Below are positions 13,994 to 19,918 of a DNA stretch of 26,500 nucleotides, piece after piece (position 1 is the stretch's first letter; every line of letters starts with the position of its first letter). The stretch is taken from the NCBI GenBank assembly GCA_003248565.1, contig QFOV01000014.1, positions 1 through 26,500 of the forward strand. The letters run 5' to 3'. The notes below the pieces were generated by a model. That model was not told where the DNA came from. It worked only from the letters and a program-made list of their open reading frames with translations, and ran no database searches. Made by a program: the position numbers and the translations under genes. Origin of the DNA: Stenotrophomonas sp. (GTDB lineage: Bacteria > Pseudomonadota > Gammaproteobacteria > Xanthomonadales > Xanthomonadaceae).

Positions 13994-14875
13994 TCAGTAC
14001 AGCGAACCGGCATTGACGATCGGCTGGGTGCCGCGGTCCGAGCACAGCACGGTCAACAGGTTGCTGACCATGTGTGCCTTGCGCTCTTCGTCGAGGGTGA
14101 CGACGGCGTTCTTCTGCAGTTCCAGCAGTGCCATCTCGACCATGCCGACGGCACCGGCGACGATCTGCGTGCGGGCGGCGATCACCGCGCTGGCCTGCTG
14201 GCGCTGCAGCATGGCCTGGGCGATCTCCGGGGCGTAGGCAAGGTGGCTGATGCGGGCATCAAGTACCTGCACGCCGGCATCGGCCAGGCGCTCGGCCAGC
14301 TCATCCTTCAGGTGCTGGGAGATCTCGGCGGCGTGGCTGCGCAGGGCAAGCTGGCCTTCGGTGTGCTGGTCATAGGGATAGCTGGTGGCCATCGCACGCA
14401 GTGCCGATTCGGACTGGATGTGCACGAAGCTCTCGTAGTCGTCGACGTTGTAGACCGCTTCGGAAGCATCGATTACCTGCCAGACGATGACCGCTGCGAT
14501 CTCGATCGGCGAGCCGTCCAGTTCATTGACCTTGAGCTTGCCGCTCTCGAAGTTGCGCACGCGCTGGCTGACGGTGCGCTTGCTGAAGAACGGGTTGTTC
14601 CAGCGCAGGCCGTTGTCCTTGACCGTACCCACGTACTTGCCGAACAGGCTGATCACGGCCACCTGGTTGGGCTGGACCATGTACAGGCCGCAGCTGAGGA
14701 AGATGCCAACAACCAGCAATGCGATGCCGCCGAGCACCAGCATCCCGCCGCCACCGGTGCCGTTCTTGGTGACCACGACCGCACCGACGATGGCAGCGGT
14801 GCCGGCCAGCATCATCAGCAAGGTGCCGAGGAGGGTGGGAATACCGGTAATGGAACCGAGGGACTTCTCTTTCAT
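13994..14875 (-). CDS. SPFH domain (stomatin/flotillin-type) membrane scaffold protein
   Basis: 293 residues. Two N-terminal membrane helices (about 12-36 and 45-65) are followed by an SPFH domain beginning YMVQPNQVAVISLFGKYVG and continuing GLRWNNPFF, then IEIAAVIVWQVIDASEAVYNVDDYESFV. A helical stretch with LADAGVQVLDARISHLAYAPEIAQAMLQRQQASAVIAAR is typical of the second half of these proteins. SPFH proteins oligomerise at membranes, organise microdomains and often regulate proteases. There is no long coiled-coil flotillin tail, so it is closer to the short stomatin/prohibitin-like forms. It is the first gene of the eight-gene minus-strand cluster, with a palindromic operator candidate just upstream. 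Confidence 0.92.
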   Translation of the reverse strand: MKEKSLGSITGIPTLLGTLLMMLAGTAAIVGAVVVTKNGTGGGGMLVLGGIALLVVGIFLSCGLYMVQPNQVAVISLFGKYVGTVKDNGLRWNNPFFSKRTVSQRVRNFESGKLKVNELDGSPIEIAAVIVWQVIDASEAVYNVDDYESFVHIQSESALRAMATSYPYDQHTEGQLALRSHAAEISQHLKDELAERLADAGVQVLDARISHLAYAPEIAQAMLQRQQASAVIAARTQIVAGAVGMVEMALLELQKNAVVTLDEERKAHMVSNLLTVLCSDRGTQPIVNAGSLY

Positions 14876-14903
14876 GGCACATCTTCCGTGGTGGTTGGAA
14901 TGA

Positions 14904-14931
14904 AAGATATCAAATTGATATCAACATGCAA
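14904..14931 (-). promoter_or_regulatory. operator palindrome over likely SPFH-operon promoter
   Basis: GATATCAA-A-TTGATATC (14906-14922) is a perfect 17-bp palindrome 31 nt before the SPFH start codon. On the minus strand TTGCAT (14931-14926), a 16-nt spacer and TATCTT (14909-14904) form a moderate promoter, so the palindrome would cover the spacer and -10 region as expected for a repressor site. The palindrome is directly seen; promoter and repressor are inference. Confidence 0.55.
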
Positions 14932-14968
14932 GCGGTTTTGACAAGGCTCCCCGCAGGGCCGGAAACCC

Positions 14969-15070
14969 GTAGCCCGGGTAAGCGGCAGCGCACCCGGGGA
15001 GTAAGCTGGCCCGCAATCGCCACGGTAGTTCCGCTCATTCCCTGGGTGTGCTGACGCTGCCCCGGGCTAC
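14969..15070. repeat. GTAGCCCGGG...CCCGGGCTAC inverted repeat pair
   Basis: A 31-nt unit at 14969-14999 starts GTAGCCCGGG. It is repeated in inverted orientation at 15040-15070, ending CCCGGGCTAC, with only a few differences between units. Each unit can fold through CCCGGGT and ACCCGGG. The GTAG head resembles that of REP elements. The pair lies between the divergent SPFH and purT genes. Confidence 0.75.
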
Positions 15071-15097
15071 GATGTCCGCTCGCCGCGCCGGCTTGCC

Positions 15098-15103
15098 TAG
15101 AAT
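15098..15103 (+). promoter_or_regulatory. probable -10 element of purT
   Basis: TAGAAT (5 of 6 matches to consensus) lies 34 nt before the purT ATG, inside a small palindrome GCCTA-GAA-TAGGC (15095-15107). No good -35 is seen at 16-18 nt spacing. Confidence 0.4.
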
Positions 15104-15137
15104 AGGCACCCTCTTTTGTGCCTTCCGGACCTGCCTG

Positions 15138-16322
15138 ATGATCACCCTCGGTACCCCGTTGTCCCCATCCGCTACCCGCGTCCTGTTGCTTGGTTCGGGC
15201 GAACTGGGCAAGGAAGTGGCCATCGAGCTGCAGCGTTTCGGGGTGGAAGTGATTGCCGCGGACCGCTACGCCAATGCCCCGGCCATGCAGGTTGCGCACC
15301 GCAGCCATGTGCTGGACATGCTCGACCCGGTCGCACTGAAGGCCTTGATCGCGCAGGAGCAGCCACATCTGGTGGTGCCCGAGATCGAGGCCATCCACAC
15401 CGAAACCCTGGTGCAGCTGGAAGCCGATCAGGGCCTGCGGGTGATCCCGACCGCGCGCGCCGCGCGCCTGACCATGGACCGCGAAGGCATCCGCCGGCTG
15501 GCCGCGGAAACCCTGGGTTTGCCGACCTCGCCGTATCGCTTCGTCGATACCGAAGCCGAGTACCGCGACGCCGTCGCCGCGATCGGCCTGCCGTGCGTGG
15601 TCAAGCCGGTGATGTCGTCCTCGGGCAAGGGCCAGAGCACGCTGCGCAGCGACGCCGACATCGGCCCAGCCTGGGAATACGCGCAGACTGGCGGCCGCGC
15701 CGGTGCTGGCCGTTGCATCGTCGAAGGCTTCATCGACTTCGATTACGAAATCACCTTGTTGACCGTGCGTCATGCCGGCGGCACTGCGTTCTGCGATCCG
15801 GTCGGCCATCTGCAAAGGGACGGCGATTACCGCGAAAGCTGGCAGCCGCAGGCGATGTCGGCCAAGGCGCTGGACGGTGCGCAGCAGATTGCCCGCGCCA
15901 TCACCGATGACCTCGGTGGTTGGGGGCTGTTTGGTGTCGAGTTGTTCGTGAAGGGCGATGCGGTGTGGTTCAGCGAGGTTTCGCCGCGTCCGCACGACAC
16001 TGGCCTGGTCACCCTGGTATCGCAGGAGCTGAGCGAGTTCGCGCTGCACGCGCGCGCGATTCTTGGCCTGCCGATCCCGGCCATCCGCCACAACGGTGCA
16101 TCGGCATCGTGCGCGATGTTGGCGCAGGGCAATGGCGTGCCGTTCTTCAGCAACGTGGCCGAAGCATTGATCCATCCGGATTCGGCACTGCGCCTGTTTG
16201 GCAAGCCGATGGTGCAGGGCCAACGCCGCGTCGGCGTGACCTTGGCGCGGGCTGCTGATGTAGACCAGGCACGTGCGATTGCGCGTGATGCTGCAGCGGC
16301 GATTGGAATTGAGCTGCGCTGA
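15138..16322 (+). CDS. purT: formate-dependent phosphoribosylglycinamide formyltransferase
   Basis: 394 residues, the normal PurT length. PurT makes formyl-GAR from GAR, formate and ATP in purine synthesis. It is an ATP-grasp enzyme: the N-terminal domain has VLLLGSGELGKEVAIELQRFGVEVIAADRY. The ATP-grasp core has LPCVVKPVMSSSGKGQS (phosphate-binding loop), and GVELFVKGDAVWFSEVSPRPHDTGLVTL carries the metal-binding Glu and the signature. The ATG at 15138 begins MITLGTPLS, matching family starts; sequence before it runs through the repeat and promoter. It is a single gene, with hairpins following. No purine riboswitch or clear PurR box is seen. Confidence 0.97.
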   Translation: MITLGTPLSPSATRVLLLGSGELGKEVAIELQRFGVEVIAADRYANAPAMQVAHRSHVLDMLDPVALKALIAQEQPHLVVPEIEAIHTETLVQLEADQGLRVIPTARAARLTMDREGIRRLAAETLGLPTSPYRFVDTEAEYRDAVAAIGLPCVVKPVMSSSGKGQSTLRSDADIGPAWEYAQTGGRAGAGRCIVEGFIDFDYEITLLTVRHAGGTAFCDPVGHLQRDGDYRESWQPQAMSAKALDGAQQIARAITDDLGGWGLFGVELFVKGDAVWFSEVSPRPHDTGLVTLVSQELSEFALHARAILGLPIPAIRHNGASASCAMLAQGNGVPFFSNVAEALIHPDSALRLFGKPMVQGQRRVGVTLARAADVDQARAIARDAAAAIGIELR

Positions 16323-16330
16323 GATCTGCT

Positions 16331-16359
16331 CCCTCCCTTTGCCGAAGGCAAGGGGAGGG
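16331..16359 (+). repeat. CCCTCCC hairpin repeat after purT
   Basis: A 13-bp stem, 16331-16343 with 16347-16359 (one G-T pair), loop GAA, begins 9 nt after the purT stop and is followed by GTTGGGGAGGGG. There is no T-run. This pattern resembles the common CCCTCNCC intergenic repeats of xanthomonads, and may end or protect the purT transcript. Confidence 0.6.
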
Positions 16360-16421
16360 TTGGGGAGGGGTAAGGCTTCGCTGCTGTGATCCAGCTCCCA
16401 CGCCAGCGGTCAGCCGCACGC

Positions 16422-16522
16422 TTGTGGGAGCGGTGTAAGCCGCGAAGCTGGCAATGCTGCAGCGGCGGGATGCATCGTTATCTGGTGATGTACGAGCTTC
16501 GCGGCTTACGCCGCTCCCACAA
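16422..16522. repeat. AGCGGCGTAAGCCGCGAAG-family inverted pair, copies D and E
   Basis: Copy D (16422-16449, plus) and copy E (16495-16522, minus) are 28-nt units with 27 matching positions in inverted orientation, separated by 45 nt. The unit starts TTGTGGGAGCGG and ends GCCGCGAAGCT. It is the same family as at 8978-9169. Confidence 0.87.
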
Positions 16523-16534
16523 AGTACAGAAGCC

Positions 16535-16567
16535 AAAAAAACGCCGGCTTAGCCGGCGTTTTCTTTT
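16535..16567. terminator. bidirectional rho-independent terminator
   Basis: An 8-bp stem ACGCCGGC/GCCGGCGT (16541-16548 with 16552-16559), loop TTA, has seven A residues on the left (16535-16541) and TTTTCTTTT on the right. It should stop both purT readthrough and the minus-strand nuclease-family gene that ends at 16566. Confidence 0.92.
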
Positions 16568-17759
16568 ACTTCACATCAACCCAGACAAGGTGGTGATCGC
16601 TGCCATCGGCGATCTTCGCTTCCGGGCTGTCATTGGCGGGCCAGAACACGCCGCTGCCGATGTGGCTCAGGCCGGTGGACGGCAGCACGTAGTCCAGGCG
16701 CATGGTGCCCGAGCGCGGGCCGAAATCACCAGTGGCGTGCTGCGGCGCGCCGCGGCGGACGATGCCTTTCTCCGCGTAGGCCAGGCTGGTCTGCTCGGCA
16801 CCGACGCTGGTCGGGGTCGGGTAGCGCAGTACGCGCGGGTGTTCGAGCAGTTCGAGGATGGCGTCGTGGCGGCCGTCGCCATCGGCTGGATCATTGTTCA
16901 GGTCGCCAACGATGACAAAGCGTGCATCGGCAGCCAGGCCACCGCAGCTGCCCTTGTCATCGCACAGCCACGGCTTGTCGCCGCCGTCCAGGTACTCCTT
17001 CCACAGGCGCAGTTCGTCGTGGTTGCGGGCGGCGTTGCGCTTTTCCTTGCCGTCGAACACCGGCGGGGTGGGGTGCGATGCCAGCACGTGCACGGTGCCG
17101 AGCGGGGTGCGCACCGGCACGTCCCAATGCGACTTGGAGGAGAGCCGCAGCTGCGACCACACCGCGTCCGGCCAGAACGATTTGCCGGTACCCGGTTCGA
17201 TCGGACGCAAGGCGCCGGGCAGGGCGCTCCACTTCAACAGCTGGAACGTGCGTACGGAAGCTTCATCGATCGGGTACTTGGACAGCACCAGCATGCCGTA
17301 TTGGCCCGGGTGCAGGCCGTAACCCCAGGCGTCGTTGCCACGCTCGCGGCCTTTGCCGCCGACGGTGCCGTTGTTGTCCAGGTCCAGTCCGCTGGGCACG
17401 CCGGTGTTGACCGGTGCCAGGTAGCGATACGGGTACTTGAGCGCTTCGCCGCCGCCGGGCTGGGCGACTTCAAGATAGCGTTGCTGGAACAGGTCGGCGG
17501 CGCGGTGGGCGTCGTCGAAGTCGAATTCATTGAGCAGGACCAGATCCGGTCGCGTCTGCTGCAGCACAGCAGCGATCTTGCGCGCGTGCGCGCTGTCGCC
17601 CTGCAGTTCGCGGATCAGGCCGCCTTCCTCCTCGGAATACAGCGAGGTGTTGTAGGTTGCCAGCCGTAGCTGGGCAGGCGCGCTGGCGCTGCCGCTGGGT
17701 GAGGTGGAACAGGCTGCCAACAGCAGGGTCATCGGGGCGAGTAGGGTAGAGATGCGCAT
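16566..17759 (-). CDS. endonuclease/exonuclease/phosphatase-family lipoprotein
   Basis: 397 residues. The signal peptide ends in a lipobox LLAAC (Cys17), so it is an exported lipoprotein. The EEP fold is shown by LRLATYNTSLY (first strand), LVLLNEFD with metal-binding Glu79, the ASHPTPP loop with a catalytic-type His, VIVGDLNNDP (catalytic Asp and Asn) and the final SDHHLVWVDV. Proteins of this kind are metal-dependent phosphodiesterases. An extracellular nuclease or phosphatase, perhaps for phosphate scavenging, is likely but the substrate is not shown. The gene lies 104 bp after the small lipoprotein gene, with a terminator between, so it has its own promoter. A 12-bp palindrome TCGTCATGACGA (17777-17788) lies 18 nt before its start. 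Confidence 0.88.
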   Translation of the reverse strand: MRISTLLAPMTLLLAACSTSPSGSASAPAQLRLATYNTSLYSEEEGGLIRELQGDSAHARKIAAVLQQTRPDLVLLNEFDFDDAHRAADLFQQRYLEVAQPGGGEALKYPYRYLAPVNTGVPSGLDLDNNGTVGGKGRERGNDAWGYGLHPGQYGMLVLSKYPIDEASVRTFQLLKWSALPGALRPIEPGTGKSFWPDAVWSQLRLSSKSHWDVPVRTPLGTVHVLASHPTPPVFDGKEKRNAARNHDELRLWKEYLDGGDKPWLCDDKGSCGGLAADARFVIVGDLNNDPADGDGRHDAILELLEHPRVLRYPTPTSVGAEQTSLAYAEKGIVRRGAPQHATGDFGPRSGTMRLDYVLPSTGLSHIGSGVFWPANDSPEAKIADGSDHHLVWVDVK

Positions 17760-17810
17760 CTGCCGATTTTCTCACGTCGTCATGACGATGAGGCGAAAAG
17801 CGAAGCTGCG

Positions 17811-17839
17811 AAAACACGAACGCCCCGCATGCGGGGCGT
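17811..17839 (-). terminator. terminator after the small lipoprotein gene
   Basis: A perfect 9-bp stem ACGCCCCGC/GCGGGGCGT (17820-17828 with 17831-17839; with the central AT the whole 20 nt is self-complementary) is followed on the minus strand by TCGTGTTTTC. It lies 24 nt after the stop at 17864. Confidence 0.75.
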
Positions 17840-17863
17840 CCATGGATGGCGCTGTTACGTTGC

Positions 17864-18235
17864 TTAGAACGTGCAGCCCATCGCGCCGAAGCTGGTCTTG
17901 GCCTGTTCCAGCGCGGTCTTGCACTGGTTGGCCAGCTCGGTCTTGTCGGTCACGCCAGCCCAGGCGCTACGCGACTGCTCGATGCCCTGCTTCATCATGT
18001 CACGCTGGGCTTCGGGCACCTTGTCGCTGATGCATGCGTAGACCTTTTCCAGGTACTGGTCGCATTCCGGAACGCCGGTGCCGGCCTTGACGGTGTCGGT
18101 TGACGGCGCCGGGGTGACTTCGGCGGCAGCGGTCGGGTTGGCTGCTGGCGCCTCGGTGGCCGGGGTCTCTGCCTTCTTGCAGCCGGCGAGGGCCAGGGTG
18201 CCAATGGCAGCCAGAATCAAAAAATGGGTCTTCAC
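17864..18235 (-). CDS. small four-cysteine lipoprotein (DUF5339-like)
   Basis: 123 residues. The signal peptide ends LALAGC (Cys19). A Pro/Ala/Thr-rich tether (about 22-50) leads to a compact domain with Cys58, Cys68, Cys105 and Cys121, likely two disulfides in the periplasm. The pattern ECDQYLEKVYACISDKVPEAQR ... SAWAGV resembles DUF5339, whose function is unknown. The start is GTG at 18235, set by AGGAG 6 nt upstream; a nearby ATG at 18239 is in another frame. It is followed by a terminator and preceded by a 120-bp gap after bpt. Confidence 0.78.
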   Translation of the reverse strand: MKTHFLILAAIGTLALAGCKKAETPATEAPAANPTAAAEVTPAPSTDTVKAGTGVPECDQYLEKVYACISDKVPEAQRDMMKQGIEQSRSAWAGVTDKTELANQCKTALEQAKTSFGAMGCTF

Positions 18236-18355
18236 GCATTGCTCCTGTTGAATGGATACTTCCTTGCGTCATCACGATGCGCGATGACATTCCCATTCTG
18301 CATAAATCCCGGTTAAATGTGCATCAACGCAAGTCGCCATTGAGCTGCCTCCCAA
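18236..18355 (-). other. 120-bp gap before the small lipoprotein gene
   Basis: No gene. On the minus strand TTGATG is followed after 17 nt by TATGCA, a weak promoter candidate. AGGAG (18246-18242) is the ribosome site that fixes the GTG start at 18235. An imperfect palindrome, GTCATC...GATGAC, lies within the leader. Confidence 0.35.
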
Positions 18356-19117
18356 TCAACGTTGGTCGTTGCCAAGGCCCTGTTCGCCCTGCAGCCAGCG
18401 CTTGCCGTCGAAATACTCCAGCGGATGGAAGCGGCGCTTGTAGTCCATCTTGCGGTGGCCGCTGATCCAATAGCCCAGGTACAGATGTGGCAAGCCGTTG
18501 CGTTTGGCCCAGGCGATCTGCTGCAGGATGCCGAAGGTGCCCAGGCTGCGTTTTTCCTGGTCCGGATCAAAGAACGTATAGACCGCCGACAGGCCGAGGT
18601 CGGTGACGTCGGTGACGGCGACAGCCAGTAACTGCCCGCGTTTTCCAGCCACGCCGGGCGCGCGGATCTCCATGAAGCGGCCATGTGACCAGCTGCCGAT
18701 CAGGAACTGGTCGAACTCATGCGGTCCATGCTCGTCCATGCCACCCTTGGCATGGCGGTGGGACAGGTAGCGCTGATACAGGGCGAACTGTTCGTCGGTA
18801 CGCTCGGCAGGCAGGATCCGGCATTGCAGGTCGGCGTTGTGCGCCAGGCAGCGGCGCTGGCCGCGGTCCGGGTTGAAGCGCTCCACGGGAATGCGTACCG
18901 GCACGCAGGCGCGGCAGCCTTCGCAGTGCGGGCGGTAGACCAGATCGCCGGAGCGGCGGAAGCCCCAGGTCAATGCCATCGGGTAAAGCGCGCCCAGCCG
19001 CTCGTCCTGGGGGTCCAGCACAAGGTCGCGTGCCTGTCGTTCCGGCCAGTAGCCGCAAGCGTGCTCGCCGGTCTGGAACAGGCGCAGTTCTTCGTTGTTT
19101 TCGCCGTGGGCTGCCAT
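18356..19117 (-). CDS. bpt: aspartate/glutamate leucyltransferase (arginyltransferase family)
   Basis: 253 residues. Bpt moves Leu from leucyl-tRNA to proteins with N-terminal Asp or Glu, marking them for ClpS/ClpAP (bacterial N-end rule). The N-terminal ATE domain has HACGYWPERQARDLVLDP (Cys21), then YRPHCEGCRACVPVRIPV with Cys65, Cys68 and Cys71, the conserved cysteine cluster of the family. The C-terminal GNAT-like domain has YLSHRHAKGGMDEHGP, AVAVTDVTDLGLSAVYTFF and LGYWISGHRKMDYKRRFHPLE. The ATG at 19117 gives the usual length; sequence further upstream is not family-like. It is divergent from the EF-hand gene. Confidence 0.94.
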   Translation of the reverse strand: MAAHGENNEELRLFQTGEHACGYWPERQARDLVLDPQDERLGALYPMALTWGFRRSGDLVYRPHCEGCRACVPVRIPVERFNPDRGQRRCLAHNADLQCRILPAERTDEQFALYQRYLSHRHAKGGMDEHGPHEFDQFLIGSWSHGRFMEIRAPGVAGKRGQLLAVAVTDVTDLGLSAVYTFFDPDQEKRSLGTFGILQQIAWAKRNGLPHLYLGYWISGHRKMDYKRRFHPLEYFDGKRWLQGEQGLGNDQR

Positions 19118-19186
19118 GCGCACAGCATAGCCGTGGCGCGTCGCAAAACCTGCGCCTGTCTGCGTGATGAACACGGCCGGCACGCA

Positions 19187-19243
19187 GGTCAACCAAGCCG
19201 ATGGCTGGTGCGTTGACCGTAGCGAGGACGCAATGCCGCGTCC
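19187..19243 (+). other. inverted repeats in the leader of the EF-hand gene
   Basis: GGTCAAC (19187-19193) pairs with GTTGACC (19212-19218), enclosing AGCC/GGCT. A second hairpin GGACGC (19226-19231) with GCGTCC (19238-19243) follows, 24 nt before the ATG. They may be a regulator site or mRNA leader structures; I cannot choose. Confidence 0.35.
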
Positions 19244-19267
19244 GCAGCCTCACCACGGAGCAACACC

Positions 19268-19852
19268 ATGACCAATACCCACCGCAAACCTCTCCTCCTG
19301 CTGGCGATGCTGCTGGCCACCTCGGCGACCGGCTTGGTGTTCGCGGCTGCGCCGACCAGCACCAGCCCGGCGCCGCAGCGCCTGGATGCCAACAATGATG
19401 GCGTGGTTGATCGCCAGGAAGCAGCGGCCCGTCCGCAGCTGGCACAGCGTTTCGACGAGTTGGACACGAACAAGGACGGAAAGCTGTCGCGCGAGGAAAT
19501 GGCGCAGATGCGGCACGTTGGGCGCCATGGCGGTGATCGCCACGGCGGACATCGCGGTCAACGTGATGGCGGCTTCATGCGTGGCATGGATACCGACAAC
19601 GACGGCCGCATCAGTGCCGCCGAGTACCAGGCCAACTTCACCCGCCTGGACGTCAACAAGGACGGCTATATCGATCAGGCTGATCGCCAGGCCCGTGCTG
19701 AACAGCGTCGTGCGGAGTGGTTTGCCAAGGCCGATACCAACAAGGATGGCAAGTTGAGCCCGGAAGAACTTCAGGCTGCACGCAAGGACGGGCATCGCGA
19801 GCATCGTGGCCCGCGCGGCCCGATGCCGGCGCAGGCTCCGGCAGCGAAGTAA
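19268..19852 (+). CDS. exported five-EF-hand calcium-binding protein
   Basis: 194 residues. A signal peptide (MTNTHRKPLLLLAMLLATSATGLVFA) is followed by five canonical 12-residue loops. These are DANNDGVVDRQE (40-51), DTNKDGKLSREE (66-77), DTDNDGRISAAE (108-119), DVNKDGYIDQAD (128-139, Asp instead of Glu at position 12) and DTNKDGKLSPEE (156-167). Between loops 2 and 3 is a His/Gly/Arg-rich stretch (82-100) that could bind metal. The tail is basic and Pro/Ala-rich. It should bind calcium in the periplasm or outside the cell; the partner is unknown. GGAG lies 7 nt before the ATG. A strong terminator follows. Confidence 0.92.
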   Translation: MTNTHRKPLLLLAMLLATSATGLVFAAAPTSTSPAPQRLDANNDGVVDRQEAAARPQLAQRFDELDTNKDGKLSREEMAQMRHVGRHGGDRHGGHRGQRDGGFMRGMDTDNDGRISAAEYQANFTRLDVNKDGYIDQADRQARAEQRRAEWFAKADTNKDGKLSPEELQAARKDGHREHRGPRGPMPAQAPAAK

Positions 19853-19875
19853 GTTCTACAAAGGCGCCGATCGAC

Positions 19876-19909
19876 AATACCCCCGCTGGCAACAGCGGGG
19901 GTGTTTTGT
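19876..19909. terminator. rho-independent terminator between convergent genes
   Basis: A perfect 10-bp stem ACCCCCGCTG/CAGCGGGGGT (19879-19888 with 19893-19902), loop GCAA, is followed by GTTTTGTT on the plus strand. It lies 26 nt after the EF-hand stop and just beyond the end of the sigma-factor gene, which it may also serve. Confidence 0.9.
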
Positions 19910-19918
19910 TGCTGGAGT

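Noticed and set aside
12149..14941. Plus-strand open frames (about 12149-13603 and 13724-14941) across the hydrolase-to-SPFH genes
   Set aside because: They run over several real genes and their junctions; translations are compositionally odd and unlike any family.
15071..15137. Purine riboswitch or PurR operator before purT
   Set aside because: No aptamer-like three-way junction and no recognisable PurR box; only a -10-like TAGAAT is visible.
14910..16223. Minus-strand open frame opposite purT
   Set aside because: Antisense shadow of a complete PurT; His/Gln/Arg-rich with no motif.
14969..16522. CRISPR array from the recurring palindromic units
   Set aside because: Copies are inverted pairs at isolated sites, not regularly spaced direct repeats, and no cas genes are present.
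17777..18295. TCGTCATGACGA (17777-17788) and GTCATC...GATGAC (in 18236-18295) as a shared operator of the two lipoprotein genes
   Set aside because: Half-sites look alike, but lengths and spacing differ and one lies in a transcribed leader; too weak without other copies.
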